From Lycorma delicatula (lineage: Eukaryota; Arthropoda; Insecta; Hemiptera; Fulgoridae), in contig NC_134458.1 in the NCBI RefSeq assembly GCF_047948215.1, positions 135,981,536 through 136,045,535 on the forward strand: a stretch of 64,000 nucleotides of DNA. The letters are read 5' to 3'. Shown piece by piece: positions 35,068-49,297 of the stretch (the first letter of the stretch is position 1; every line of letters starts with the position of its first letter). The notes under the pieces were generated by a model that saw only the letters and a program-made list of their open reading frames with translations, was not told the origin of the DNA and did no database searches. A program made the position numbers and the translations under genes.

Positions 35068-37584
35068 CATTCAATACTTCTCCAGTTTTTTTTACACTGA
35101 CGATCAAACAAAAATGATTAACTTGAAAAAATAAAACGATCCAGCCTTCTTTGAGATTGAACAACAATGGTGAAATAAACCGATAGATTTTTACTAAATC
35201 ACTTTTGTTAATTTTTATTTTAGTTTACATCATAAAATAGAACAAATAAAAATAGTTGAAAGTAATATCAGCTGTTGCCATATTTTTACTTTATAAAAAA
35301 AAAATATATATATATTTTATAATTACAAAAAATTTACAAAAAAAGTTGTTTTGTGCGCGAGCAAACATTTGATTTTAAGGTTTTAATTTTGTGTTTTTTT
35401 TTTGCTAAGAAAGAAAAATTTGATTTAAGGAAAAATACTATTCATATTGGTCCATCTCTTTCAACAGGATTTGATAGACGTTGAATAATTCTATCACATC
35501 AATATTAAACAATCTTAAATAACCCAAATTTTAAAAGCAGTTCTCTCTCTCTCTCAAAAAAAAAGATTCTCCAGGCTAATTTACAAATATTTTTGAAGTC
35601 AATGAACTACAGTTAAAATAGTATAAAAATTAATGTTTTCAGCATTTATATCTTGAATAATATTACAGTTTTGGTTAATTTCTTTAAAAAAAAAATAATA
35701 AACAAATAAATTACTTTTTTTAACTATTTGGAATTAAATTTCAGAAGTAATCTTCACATTTAGATAAAAAAAAACCACCAAGTAAACATTGTACGTATTA
35801 AATAAAAATCTTTGTTAAATTAAAAACTTTTCAGGTTTCTAAAAGAAACAAAAACTTAAAAAAATTACAGTTTAGTTATTGATATCAAAATAAAAGGTTT
35901 AAAAACCTAAAGAAAAACATAGGTTTAAATAAAAGAAGGTTTCATGGTCTACAATTTTAAGTCCTGGTAGGCTAGACTGTATTCTCTGCAGCTATCTCTA
36001 CGTCATTATGCGTTCTGCATTTGTTTAAAGTATCAACATGTTTATATCGTAGTCTATAACCTCTAATTCTTTCAAATTTGCTAACTGCTAATTAATCGGT
36101 TATGGTAGCTTTTAAAAGCAGTCGCATTTAATGGTAAGTGCTAAAAAAAAATATGGGGATTCTTATTTATAATTGTTATTAAGGGATTAACTGTTTTCTA
36201 TTTTATTTCTAAGATTTCTCTGTTTCAGAGAATTTCTTAGATGGTTTTATAAAGATATCTCTACGAATGTGTTTTTTAGGCATTATTTAAGCATTTAAAC
36301 TTTGAATGTTATGCTATATCTCTTACCTACAGCTTTGGAAATTTGAAATTTTTACCACGTATCGCATATTAAACTTCTTGTGGTAGGCCTATTATATATA
36401 TATATTTTTTTTTTTTAAAAGTATTAACTAATATTCCATTGCAAAAGCATCATTCAGGAAACTTTAAAATCTGAAGAAAGCAGTTATAAAATTTTGTTCC
36501 CAATGACTGTACAACTTCCTTGACCTACTCTTGATGATAAGTCACTGAACTCATTTCAGTTAGATTTAGAGCTTAATTAAATTAAGGAAAGACCTCCTTA
36601 TGCCAAATAAGTTTACGATGTCACCTCAAAGTTGACATCGTAACAAGTTTGAGTTTTATCTTGCAGTTACGGTTACCATAATTATTTTAAAAGTTAAGTT
36701 CTTGTTTTAAATTGAGTATCTATTTATAAAAAATAAAGTTTCATTCAATTTCATAGTAATTTTATACTTTACATAAAGTTTGCCTTTTTTTTGTAAAACT
36801 TTTACTGTGAACCATCACATGTAAAGAAATTTGTGCGATTACATGATACAAATTCTGGATAAAAAATAAATAAAAATTGTTGAAAAAAGTAATATGTAAG
36901 AGTTTTAGATTAGTTACAGTAAAGTAGATAGATTGAAATGGCTATCAGCGATGTTTTAACATAACTTATAATAATCTAAAGACATTGGGGCATCTCGTCT
37001 ATATGTCTGTACGTCTGGCTGTCTTTCTGTCAGACTGATCAATGATTGACGCTAGATAATACGTACCACGTGACGTTTCATAATATCATCCATCATCATC
37101 AATCAGTTTATAGTCTGTTCTCTTGTTTTGTTGTTCACTTTAAGATATAACTTATAATTCTAGTTCGCCGGCCAACTCCGGCAACATTCAACATATGCTG
37201 GGCAGCTCTGTTATAATATTATTACTATATCATTGAATAAAATGGAATTCTTCATCTTTATTAGACAAGCTGATAGCGTATTAAAAATATTATATAAATT
37301 ACATTATCCTTTTCATTTAATTTTATGGTTTTCATAAAACGTTGTCTCAATATTTCTTATTATGGTACGCGTTCATTTTTAATAACTTAAATTTACATTA
37401 TTACAATCTTGTTTATGTTTCTATACATATTTTAATACACATATACATATTATGTATATATTTCAATAAAATTATAGGTAAATAAATGTACGATGGTACA
37501 AAAATCCACTTCTAAAAGGGTTTGTAAGTTTTTTTAATGAAAGAGTGGGTATCAGCAGCTATGTTCGTTAGCCCGGTGAAAATT
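35068..37584. other. AT-rich stretch, no gene seen
   Basis: Notable only for a hairpin at about 36623-36651: arms acgatgtca and tgacatcgt. The segment 36990-37200 is slightly GC-richer with no frame. Confidence 0.55.
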
Positions 37585-37672
37585 GGTAGCATATGAAAAG
37601 ATGCCATGCCTGAACGGGATTCGAACCAGGGACCTCCGCACGAAATGCCGAGACGCTTTATCTACAGAGGTG
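37585..37672 (-). mobile_element. tRNA-derived SINE (family 1), reverse
   Basis: Reverse of family 1. 'gatgccatgcctgaacggga' precedes the reverse B box 'gggattcgaacc' (37617-37628), then 'agggacctccg' and the degraded head. Clearly alignable to the copy at 396. Confidence 0.8.
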
Positions 37673-37756
37673 GGCATTAATTTTTTGTTTTATTTTTTCG
37701 CCAAAACTATGGAAAACGTTTTGGTTTCTAGTGACAATCTTTTTTAACTTCTTTTT

Positions 37757-37832
37757 AAGTTATTGTTTAACATCCGTCAAGTGACTACATGAATTAAATT
37801 TGACGTATCCATGAAAATTACATTGTCATGAC
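37757..37832 (+). repeat. Direct repeat, copy 1
   Basis: 'tattgtttaacatccgtcaa' followed by 'tgac(g)tatccatgaa' is repeated about 1.1 kb downstream in the same orientation at 38857-38930. Confidence 0.6.
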
Positions 37833-38856
37833 TTTTTTTTTACAACATATACCAAATACTGATACACGTATGTGTAACTTAAACAGTTAAATAGTGAATT
37901 ATCAATACCATGTATATAATACGTGCGTATACATTTTACAGATTCACAACAACATATATTTTAAGAAAATTATTACCAATCGGTTACTGGAAGTCAATAT
38001 TTTTGACTATATTGGAAGACTAAAGAATACATATCATAATTTAATTCATTTTATTACCTACATAAACTTTATCATTTTTTTGAGACAAACAGGGGACGTT
38101 TACTAGATAAATGATAAAAATTGAGTGAGAAAAAAAAATTGTAGCATTAAGAACTACGTAATAATTATAAAAAATTGGAAAAGAGCAACAATTGGGGAAT
38201 TTTAGTTTTACGTAGGATCAAAACTACGAAAGGGTAAGTACTACATGCGTGCCTCAGCAAATCGAATCGACACGAAAAGGTGTGGCACTTAAATGTGCTA
38301 TATAGTGATCAACTTGTTAATGTGTTTAATTTTTTTTGTATGACCAAAAATCAATCGGACAATTGTTTAAACATTAGTTCAATCCACTTTTAAATTATTA
38401 AAAACAACCAGATCACTCGATTAAATTATATAAATTATATTTATACAGTTACCCATTTATTATATTTTCACATTTTATTTTAATTAAAAAAAAAAAACTA
38501 TTTATGATTATTTATTATACTTTATAAATGTGTTGAAGAAGCTCCTCTGGTGGTTACGTTGTACGATTTTCCATCTATTTTAAAGGGAGACCATTAAAAA
38601 AAAAATAAACTGTCCATAGAGCCGATTAAAGTTATTTTTAATTTTTATTTTTACTATCATCACTGATTAATTTTGGATTCTTATGGAACAATAATATATA
38701 TAGTCTGGTGTTTTTGGGATTTTTAAAATGATTTAAAGGTTTATCATATGAGAAAATTCAAGAAGCTTTTTATATATTATACGTAGTTAAAAGAATTCCC
38801 AAATTTTAGAAATCTTTGTTTAATACTTGTTATTAACAGTAAGTTATTTACAGTAC

Positions 38857-38930
38857 AAGTTATTGTTAAACATCCATCAACTGACTATCTGAAATTAATT
38901 TGACATATCCATGAATATTATCTTGACACT
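38857..38930 (+). repeat. Direct repeat, copy 2
   Basis: Diverged copy of 37757-37832, with 'tattgttaaacatccatcaa' then 'tttgacatatccatgaa'. The 1.1 kb between holds no coding signal, so the pair may be duplicated ends of an unrecognised element. Confidence 0.6.
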
Positions 38931-40740
38931 TTGAGATTGTAACCAATTATTATCAATTTTCAGGTGTTCATTTCTTTTTTTTATTACCTATTTTTATGGT
39001 GGTAATTAGTATTGATCATTATTTTCATAAATTAGTTAAATATGACTGTAAATCATATTTTTATTTTGTTATTCTGTTTATAATTTGTTTTATTGTTTTT
39101 TTCCAGGTAAGTAAAGTCAAAACAATTATGAGAGTAAAAAAAGAGGATATAATAATAATGAGTAAGTTACTTATTTCTAAAATAATATGCTTTTGTTGTT
39201 ATTTATCAGCATGTTTACTTATCTTAAATTATGTTTTAAGACTGTATAAGTCTTAAAACGATTTAACACACATTCTAAATTTTTACGCATTAATTTTTAG
39301 ACTAATATTAAATTCTATTTAAAATAAAATTATAATTAATTTGAATGATCGGTTAAGGGGATAAATTTTATTGTCGTAATTAAAGTTTGTTTATTGTTTA
39401 AACACAAAATAATTAATATCAGTAAAAAATATTTCCAATGGAAGCCTATATATATATATCTTTTAATTGATCTGTTCAGTATAATATTTATCTTTCTTTT
39501 CAAAATAAGTGAATAAAAAACATTAATTTAAAATAAAATAACAAAGTTTCATTTCATACTAATTTTTTTTTAACTATAAAATAATAAAACATGGAAATAT
39601 TTAATAATTTAATTGATTATATTGCCTCACCAGATGATTTAAGGCCAGTTTAAATTAGTAAAAAAGTCTATTTAGTCTTAAAATGACTATTATTGGTATA
39701 ATACAGTTAATTAAATGTTAAAGTAAACGATGAAAACTATTTTTTCTTAAAAGAAAAACAAATATTGGTACCCTTTGTTGCATTTTTTTATGGTTACTAT
39801 AATCTAATAATTTAGGCGACCTAATAATTTAGCACTCATAAAAATGGTATAACCATTTCCAAGAATAACAAGCTCGCTATACCATGCTTATTATGAAAAG
39901 TAAAGAGCGAGATGGTTTTCTTTTTCCTTCTTCACTGAGCTAAATTACGTTTGAATTACAGTATATTGAGCAAGCTTCAAATAAAATGACCTAATAAATC
40001 GTCATAAATGTATTTATTGATCTAAAGAGAATTCTCGCGTAATCAAAGAAATGGAACTTAATATACTAAGCATTATTTTATAGTGTGGATTATATAAGAA
40101 TGGGTGTTGAGACCTAATTTTTTTAGGAAATATAACAGGCGTTGGAGATGTACATCTTGAAATGTTGGTACTCCTGGTAATACCATAGACGTTGAGATGG
40201 GATATCTCCTCAATTTCCTCCTGAAGTTAGACACCTCGATCAAACTTTTCCTGAATGGAAAGACCTAGGAACGATTAAATATAAGATTTAACAACTTAAA
40301 AGTTTTCATTACGGAGAGACATCGAAGACGTAGTATTTTCTTCAAATCTAAGTGATCTGAACCGCCTCAAGCTGAAAATTCGATTGATTTTTTTTCTGAA
40401 ACAGAAAAACTTATTAGAAAAATGTCTAATTCATTGATTAATCGATACTGTGAATCGATATGGACAAATGACAACATCTTTTTGAACAGTCCCTCTGATG
40501 TAAATAAATAAATAATAATAATAAACTTTTGTTTTTATTTTTAACATTTTTCTTATTAGTAGCTGGTTAAACTTTTACCCCACCTGGTAAATATATGTTT
40601 ATAATAATTAATCAGAGAAGTCTACTTTTTTATTTTGAAGGAAGTGATATCAAACGGTTTTTACGGAATAAATCGTCCCTTACTTCAAAGTAAATCAATA
40701 TGCAGCTGGCCAACTTGTTTGTTATATACAAATATGTGTT
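38931..40740. other. AT-rich stretch, no gene seen
   Basis: Short ORFs only. The segment 40140-40520 is less A/T-rich and ends in AATA-type repeats (about 40503-40524), as LINE 3' ends do, but no protein signature was recognised. Confidence 0.5.
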
Positions 40741-40741
40741 C

Positions 40742-40897
40742 GTGTGTGTGTGTGGGCGCGCGCGCGTGTGTGTGACTGATGTTTCTCTGAACTTGAAAGT
40801 TACGTTTACGTTAAGAGAAGTTTGGGGGAAAAGGAAGAGAGAGAGAGAGTGTAAAAGAAGAACGGATTTAGGAGAGAGGCTAGGGAAGGAAAATGAG

Positions 40898-40948
<51 letters not shown>

Positions 40949-41247
40949 GAGAGAAGCATGCACACACAAAGAGTGGATAGCATAGCCTCTAGCAAGAAAG
41001 AGCGTGGGGCTGTCTGGCACGCTTCAGACTTCTATCTCACTCGCTCATTTTGTCTCTCACTTAAACTCTCAACCCCTCGAGAGACGTTTCCACCTGCTCT
41101 TCCCTCCTACGTCCACCCCTACCGTACTCGTACTGCGACCCCTTCATGTCATATGGCTTCTTTCCGATAACAGAAAAAACTATCTTCGAATTCATAATGC
41201 TGTGTGACCGGTAAAATTACACACTCACACACGCGCGCACACGCACA
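40742..41247. repeat. Symmetric microsatellite cluster (GT/GC, GA, TA, CT, CA/CG)
   Basis: In order there is (GT)n-(GC)n-(GT)n at 40742-40774, GA-rich sequence with a GA run near 40838-40850, and (TA)22 at 40900-40944. Pyrimidine-rich DNA follows at 41030-41170, then a CA/CG run at 41221-41247. The two outer tracts are roughly each other's complement. ORFs of 121 and 156 codons across it are simple-sequence artefacts. Confidence 0.85.
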
Positions 41248-44200
41248 AAACATTTTTTTCTATATAATTTTAACATTCGGTTATTGTTATTAGCATCATA
41301 ATTACCTTTTCTACTTTGAAAAAATAACAATTTTCTTGTTTATTTCAATAAAAGGGAAATTAAAATGGATCCAGTGAGACTATCATTAAATAAGTCATAA
41401 GATTATTTAAATAATTAATTTTACTTAAACACATTTTCTTATCATTGTAACGAATATATAGCACCAGAGATGTAACAAAAGTACTCTTATAAGTGGTAAG
41501 AGTTGCTTTCTCTGAGAATGATGATAATTTATTTATAACTTTAATAAGCAGAGTAAAAGTGACAATTGTTACTGTGCTGAATATCGTTTACGTTTATGAG
41601 AGCTTGGAATACTGATATTTAACAATTTATTTAGATCAATAAAAAGTAAACTGGAAGCAGTTACTTAACACATCACTTTTCAATTCCACAAAATTTGGCA
41701 TAGGATGCATCTAGAACCATCCGTGACATTTCGTAATTGTTTAACATTCAGTACAAAACGTTGTAATTTTTTTTTTACATGGAAATCATAAAGGTTTTGC
41801 TTCAGAAAAAATGATTGTATAAGGAAAAGTATAAATATGGAAAAAAAATTATAAATTTTCGTTTATCATGTTCTAATTTTTAGAAAAGAGTTTTAATAAT
41901 AGTTTTAGGTTAAATGTAATATAATATAAATTTAGCTATGATAGTCTTTGAAAACAAGGTGGAATAAAGGATTTACGGATAAAAAAATATTTGATTTTTT
42001 ATGTTCTTGCAATAAAATTTAAATTGAAGTCTTTCATTCAAACATGGACGGAGTTTCTACTTAAAAATAGAAAATAAATAAATGTTTTACAGGCTGATCA
42101 CTATACAGGAAAACACTTCAAATCCTTAAGATTTCACTTCCTGATACATTCTGATTAAAGGACACCGAATAATTTTTTTTTTATGTATATATAAATATAT
42201 AATACGATATTCCAAATATCTTTATGTTAAACTTTTACGCTACTTAACTGAATTTATTAATATTTTTATTTAAAATACAAAAAAGCAGTAAATAAATAAA
42301 TTAAACATCGTAATTTATAATAATTACACAATTCTATCACTATACCGTTTCTGTATACATACCATTTTGAATATTTCTAACAGAAAATACGTCTTTTTTT
42401 TTTGAAGTGATTAGACAGCTTTTTTTTCTAAAGTTTATTGTAAATTTATTCGTTATAAGGAGAGTTATTTTTCACTGGATTTAATATTGAAGCGAATTGA
42501 TAATTATCTATGACCATTTAGCGTCAAATAAATTTACTCAAATAGGCCTATAACACAGTATGATGCCAAAAGGTTTCACAATTTGCTTCACTACATCGAA
42601 AATTTACTATATTTCAAATCTTAATATACTACCACTAGTAATAAATACGTAAATAAATAAATTTACAAAAATAATATATAAATTTTTGTAACTTGTATGA
42701 TAATTGCGTAATCATAATTATAGAATATAAATACTGACTTTCCACAAAAAAATGTTTTAAATACGAATATTAAAATCAATTAAATTTAGAAACAAATTTA
42801 AGATTTGTTATATCTTTATAAAAAATAAAAAAAATGCGAAAAAATACAAACCAAAATTACATTTTACTTTTTTAGTTTAATATCATCTAAATGGACTAAA
42901 CTATCTTTATTAGTCCTATGGCAGGTCATTTGCAGTATCCGTTTGTATTTTTTTCTGTTTTCATTGTTCCTAGTTGTTTTCATTTCAGTTTCTAGTTATT
43001 CCCATTTACTTCTAGATCGTTTATAATTTTTATTTTTTGTTACATCTTCTACTGATCCTTTTGCAATGTTTATATTTCATTTAGCTATTTGCGTATCGTC
43101 TTTCTATTTATTACTGACCCCTTTCTAGCAACTGATTTCCACAACTTTTCATGTTCCTTCCACCGGAAATGTATGGGGAAATGATTTTATCTATGAGACA
43201 TATAACAAAAGTATGCTGTTGTCACGATTATATAACTTGAAAAATCATTAGGGTAGTATTCAATTGCTTTCTGATTCTAGATCAGTTTCTAATACGAGAA
43301 TAGAATTTCTTCCGTAAATTCTAATTTTCGATATGTTCGGCTTAGAAGGCCTTACCAGTAGCTAACTCACTGTTGGCTCTAGGATCTAACCCACTACCAA
43401 TATTCTGAATTTTCTAGGTAGATCATGATCTACATTTAATTATTTTTTGGTGTATTACTTCTAATCGTGGTATAATTTATTTCAAAAAAAAATGTTATTT
43501 AAAGAATTTCTTTAATTTTAAGATCCTGGTAACTTTATTGGGTTAATTATATAAGATATTACACCATAAAAAGAATTCACAACTAAAGGATGGAGTCTTT
43601 TTGAAAGTTTCATTAGGGATGCTTAATCACTAAGTAAAGATATCTACGAAAAATTTAACTTTTAATTTAATAACTACAATTTTTAATAAAATTATGAATG
43701 AATAAGAGGAAGGTATTTCGAATTTATAAATTTATAAGTAGATTTTAGGCTTGTAAAATTTGTGATTTTATAATAAATTATCATAAAAAAAAGCTATGTA
43801 AATTTAAATTCATATGAATAATACATTATTTTTATTTCTTAAAAATTAAAATAAATAATAATTATACGAAATTTAATGGGAAGGAAGTGTTAAAATATGA
43901 TGACATAGGATTACATTTAAAAGAATAAATAAATATAAAATTAAATTTAAAAAAAAGTTTAATAATAATAAAATACAGAATGGAAGGAAATAATAATAAA
44001 TAAATAGATAAACAAATAATTTCCTACTTAAATTTAATGTTAAAAATAAAGTGTCAAAAGATGAAGAGGACGCTTGGTAATTTATGATGAGTTTTACGTG
44101 ACACTACGTCAGAATGATGTGCGACTTCCATAATATCAACACATTAAATATTGTACTTTTTAAAAAAGTTAAACCACACCTACAGTTTTAAAGTCAGACT

Positions 44201-44795
44201 GTTACTGGACATCCGTGACAGAAAACAATATCATAAAATATAATATAACATGGAGGTATACTTAAAAATTAAAAAAAAAGAACATGGTGGAAACAACTGG
44301 ATATTATTAATAATATAATACGATGTCTACTATTATTATTATTATTTTTTTTTAATAGTAATTACATGATAATGGAATATAAAATAACCATTATCATAAA
44401 TGTAATATTAAAAAATATGTACAGATATTATCAGGTAAATTAAATAAAGGAGGGGGCTAAACTAACATCAGCATTTTACTATGTCTTTTATTGTTATAAT
44501 TCACAATTTACACATCTTCAAGAAATTAATATAATAAAAACCATGACTAGTTAACAGTAAGTTCAGTAAAAAAAGGAATAGTAACAATATTTTTTTACTT
44601 ATGTAAGTTTTTTAATGTGAATCGTGTTAATAAAAAAAATAACCAAGTGAATTTTTTTAAATTTATTTATTAAATAAACTTTTTATTTCAAGAAACTCTC
44701 TTAAAGAATAAAGCAAAACAAAAATTAGGGATATTTTAACATTTAAATTAGTTTAATGGTAATTTTGTTTTTATTCACATCAAACCTTTAAAAAC
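41248..44795. other. AT-rich stretch, no gene seen
   Basis: A 16-base palindrome gtagatcatgatctac lies at 43418-43433 in a slightly GC-richer segment (43230-43440). Otherwise A/T-rich with no frame of interest. Confidence 0.55.
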
Positions 44796-45030
44796 CTATG
44801 CATTCTACCGTGTTGGTATAGTGGTAAACTCGCCGTCGTAAATCAGCTGATTTCAAAATAGAAGTTCTCACGTTCAGATCCTAATAAAGGCAATTGCTTT
44901 TATTCAAATTTGAATAATAGATCGTGCATACCGGTGTTCTTCGGTAGTTGGGTTTCAATTAACCACACGTTACAAGAATGATCGGCCTGAGTTTGTTCAA
45001 GACTACCCATTTACTAGTACTGTTATATTA
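44796..45030 (+). mobile_element. tRNA-derived SINE (family 2), copy 2
   Basis: Head 'ggtatagtggtaaactcg' (A box), diverged B box 'cgttcagatcc' near 44872. The body shares 'ttttattcaaatttgaat', 'ccggtgttcttcggtagttg', 'caattaaccacac' and 'ggcctgagt' in the same order as 21609-21910. Confidence 0.8.
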
Positions 45031-45769
45031 CAGGATAAACTGCTAATAAATTTAATTGTTGATGCGACTGTAAATAAAAGTATTAAAAAAATTAAAATAA
45101 TATGTAAAATTAATAATATTTTTAAATAATCTATATTATTTAATACATTTTAAAAACACATCGTTCGAAATTTACATTTACTTTATGAAATCTGTTCTGG
45201 AGGATATTACACTAAACGAGCAAAGAGGTAACCGATGATAATTTTGTAAATCAGATTGAAAGGGGTAAATAAAAAAAAAAGGGTGAAAAAAAATTTGGAG
45301 GGTGTAGGAGTTTTGGTCGTTGAATGCAGTAGTATATATAGAATATATTGTACGTATGGCAACAATTCAAAAATTTATGAACCCTCATAAGACTCCAAAT
45401 CTGAAAGTATATCCAATATTCTTCGTCTGCTGATAACTGTGTTTTTCAGGAAATTTCCTATTCCTCTGCTCATTGCTTGATTATACACTACAAAAGAAAG
45501 GCACGGCAGTCATTTTCTTTCTACGTTGAATACACATCATCTTGTATTTTCTTTTATTTCACGTCATCAACATATTTATTAAACTTTGCTTATAAATATA
45601 ATTAATTGTATTATCATTAATTAATTATTTATAACATTAAAAATAAAGCATTATAAGTCAGGGACTAAAAATATCATATAAATTTTCTTCAACGTTATAC
45701 ATAAAAATAATCTATTGGCTTTATCTAATAAAACTTTAATAAAGAAAAAGAACCGTTTTCTAGGTAAAA

Positions 45770-45840
45770 TTGAACTGGTAGAGTGACCTTTTTATCTACA
45801 ATGTTCTCGGTTCGAATCCTGGTTAAGTTTTAATATTTAC
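45770..45840 (+). repeat. tRNA-like fragment with B box
   Basis: 'tggtagagtgacc' followed at 45809-45819 by a perfect B box ggttcgaatcc and 'tggtta'. The stem arms do not pair well enough for a real tRNA. Probably a third SINE family or a tRNA relic. Confidence 0.5.
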
Positions 45841-46916
45841 TTTCTCTAAATATTTCATCATAAAGAAAATGAATGCAATTGGGCATCATTCTGTAGCTGC
45901 TTTGGTGGAAAATTAAAAAAAAAAACTAGTTTGAATCCAGACACAAATCCATTGTAATTTAATTAATATTATTTCCAAGAAATTCATATTGTTCTACTTT
46001 TTGTAAATTCGCCTCTAAAATAAAATTTAATTAATAAGTTGAAGATTAAAATTAAGTATGAAGCTGAATATTTTATCTTAATTATTTTCTTTATTTCCTG
46101 TTTTGAATTATTTTCTATATTTCCGGGGTTTTTTAACTAATTTTACTGTATTAACAATATTATAGGTACCTTTTAGAGGGATATCGGGAAAAAATACGTT
46201 TATTAAAAAACAACGTAAAGGTTAAAAGTAATGTTTCTTCAAAGAAAGGTACAGTAATGTAAAATACTACAGGAATGGTTACATAAACAAACTTTTGGTT
46301 TAAAGGAAGAATAATACTTGAAAAATATAAGTATCTAACACACAGCCACTAAAGAAACTGGCTGAAAAGTGTGTTACATCAGGACTGGAGGAAAGATACA
46401 TAGTATTTTCGGTGGTAAGAAACTTGCCTCCACTGCATTTACCCATCATCACGTATCTAAGAAATATAGCAAACGTCATTTTAAAACGGGAAATTATATT
46501 TTTAAAAAAAACCCGTTTCACGTACGTCACTCCGTTTCATAAAATTTGGCGGCAATAACTACGTCACAAATAAACAAACGTAGTTATAAGTGGACCTCAT
46601 TTCGCTCGATCAGTTACTGGAATTATGTAAAGATTTAAAAAATTTAAAAAAATTAAAATAAAATAAAATTAAAATAAAATTAAAATAAAAAGATAAAATT
46701 TTCGTCAAACGATATAAAAACATTATGACAAAAAAGAAAATATTTAAATTATTTCTCAATTGCAGTTATATTACTATAGTTTTATGTTATCTGACATGAT
46801 ACCAAAATGCACCCAAAAAAATGGCATTAGTCATCCTTATCAGCAACAAATTTCTTGTAATATATGGCATTGCAATAAGAAACATTAGTAATTACTATTT
46901 TATTAATTGCCTTTTT
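45841..46916. other. AT-rich stretch, no gene seen
   Basis: A 76-codon minus ORF at 46300-46530 has no recognisable motif. An A-rich minisatellite of AAAATT-type units occupies about 46640-46692. Confidence 0.55.
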
Positions 46917-47535
46917 ACTTCCTTGTACGAAGTAAAGGAAGTATTGTGATCACGAAAAATTTCGGTTTTCAGATTTCAACGGAAATATCCACTTTGACCG
47001 TGCCTGAATCCATTTTGATTAGTTTCGGCGTAACGTCTGTACGTATGTATCTCGCATAACTCAAAAACAATTAGCCGTAGGATGTTGAAATTTTGGATTT
47101 AGCACTGTTCACATCTACTAGTTGTGCATCTCCCCTTTTGATTGCAATCGACTGAACCAAAAGTGTCCAAAAACGCCCAAAATTAAAAAAAAGTTGGATT
47201 TTGGACTTTTAACTGTATTATGTCATCGTGAGCTTTTCAGTGATATATCTTGAGTGGTACTTATTTTCATCGGTGTCAGAGTTATAGCCAAATAAAATTT
47301 TAATTAATGAAATATTTTGATCTTAGAAGGGGGAAGGTACATTGGTTCGAATCCGACTTCATCTCCCTTTTTTTAATTTAACCTCTTAAAAAATTACGAT
47401 AAATAATAATTCAAAAATAACAAAAAAGAAAAAAATTATGTACTTTTCATTTAAAAAAATGTGTATATGTAATTTAATAGGCGTAGAAGGAAGTCATGTG
47501 GTGCCCACATCAGATTTTTTGAGAAAAGAGATGTA
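46917..47535 (+). repeat. Interspersed repeat with foldback end, copy 1
   Basis: Begins with a hairpin, arms acttcctt (46917-46924) and aaggaagt (46935-46942). It runs through 'atttcggttttcagatttca', 'ttagccgtaggatgttgaaa', 'ccccttttgattgcaat', a B-box-like 'ggttcgaatccgacttcatc' near 47345, and a second 'aaggaagtcatgtg' at 47487-47500. Collinear with the reverse of 50886-51535. The 69-codon ORF at 47438-47647 overlaps its end and shows no motif. Confidence 0.7.
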
Positions 47536-49247
47536 TTGTATTAATAACAAATCTAAGGAAATTCGGGTAACTTTCATTACTAAAAATTGCATTTACACTC
47601 CATTCATCAAAGGAACTTACACATCATCAGCTGTTGGCGAAAAATAAAATTTCCACGTAGTGTTTATATTGCACCATAGATGTTTTATTTGTAAAAATTA
47701 ATTTTTTAAATATAAAACTTTATTATTATTTTCGTAGATATCTTTGTAAAAATAGTAAACATAGAAGAAAAAATAAAACGCTATGTTTAAAAAGTAATTT
47801 CTATAAATAATTATATCCTGCTGCTAGATTATTTATTAATTTAAATATTTTCCATGCATCTTGTTAATAAGATAAAAGGAAAGATATTGTAAACGAACTA
47901 TTTAGTTTACCAACTTTTTTGTCATGAAACTACTATATAAAACTTATAATAGTTTGTTTTTACATTAAAAAATTTGGTTTGAATTTTCCAAAAATACTTT
48001 TCAAATACTTTTAAAATAGATTTTTAATACTAAAGGATATTAATATTATAAATAAAAAGTTTTTATCAATGGAAAAAAGTCTTCAAATCATATTTATATA
48101 AAAAAATAGAGTAACAACAAAATTGGATAAAATGAAAAAAAGAAGAAATTACATTCATGAAAAGGCTTATAGAAATTTAATAAATAATAAAAAAACCAAG
48201 TCGGTAGAGGTTACGTATAGAAAGGATAATGAATCAAGTTATCTGTAATACCTTAAGTGTAATTTTTTTTTTCTGTTTGGAACATAATTTTGACTTTTAC
48301 GAATCTTTACTTTACTTTTACAATTCACATTGTTTTTACAATAAATGTATATATTTAATTTTACTTACTTATTTAAATTTTTGCTAATTACGAAATAGGG
48401 ACTAAAAAGTTTTAATTTTATCTGTACAGGCATAGATTAATGAAATAAAACAATTTATATAGTTGTTTTTATTATTAAATAGTAGAGAAAAAAGAACAAA
48501 GAAAGATAAAAAAAAAGATACAATACGATAAAAAGTTTTTTAAATTTGTTTATGGTAATTTTAAATTTACATATAATGTATATATGATGGAAGAAAAAAA
48601 TAGACATATTTACATTCTTTCATTTATAATTTTTTTTATGTTTATAAATTTCGACATTATATTTCATCAGTTGATCAAATTACCCGTACTGTTAGACCAC
48701 ACAGAAAAAAAGAAATAATGAATAGACAAGTGAGTAATTTAAGAAACTATGGGAATTTTTGCAAGTTTGTTTATGGAACTAACAGCCGGTCTTGATATTT
48801 AGCTACCAGCTTGTAAATTGCCCGCTTTAATGACATCTGTTTTACATACAAATCCTATGTTTGAATATGTGCCTGCGTGTGAATGTAAAGGAGAGAATAT
48901 GAGAAAGAGAATCGAAGGGGGAGGGATTGAAAGACGAAAGAATATAAACTTCATCAGCCGCGCTACACTTAAAACCATCTCAGATCTGATCTAAGCCATG
49001 TGTGTTCGTGTCCATGTGTTTATTTGTATATATGCAACGTAATTGTGAGTGTGTTTGTCAGTGTATGCGTATTGTGTATGCGCGTGCGAGATTAGAGGTG
49101 TTCATCAGGATGTGGTTACACAGAATCATCGTGTTAAACTAACACAGTATTTAAAGAAATTCACTTGAATTTTAAAGAACCCGTCCAAGTTGTCTTCTTT
49201 TTTATATTATTCATTATATTTTTATAAATATTTATATGTATAAATAA

Positions 49248-49297
<50 letters not shown>

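Noticed and set aside
40630..41207. ORFs of 67-156 codons on both strands
   Set aside because: They are built from TA, GT, GA and CT simple repeats and their flanks, with no domain.
45770..45840. Possible genuine tRNA gene
   Set aside because: Good B box but no plausible acceptor or anticodon stem.
46300..46530. 76-codon minus ORF
   Set aside because: No motif, no neighbouring exon or repeat support.
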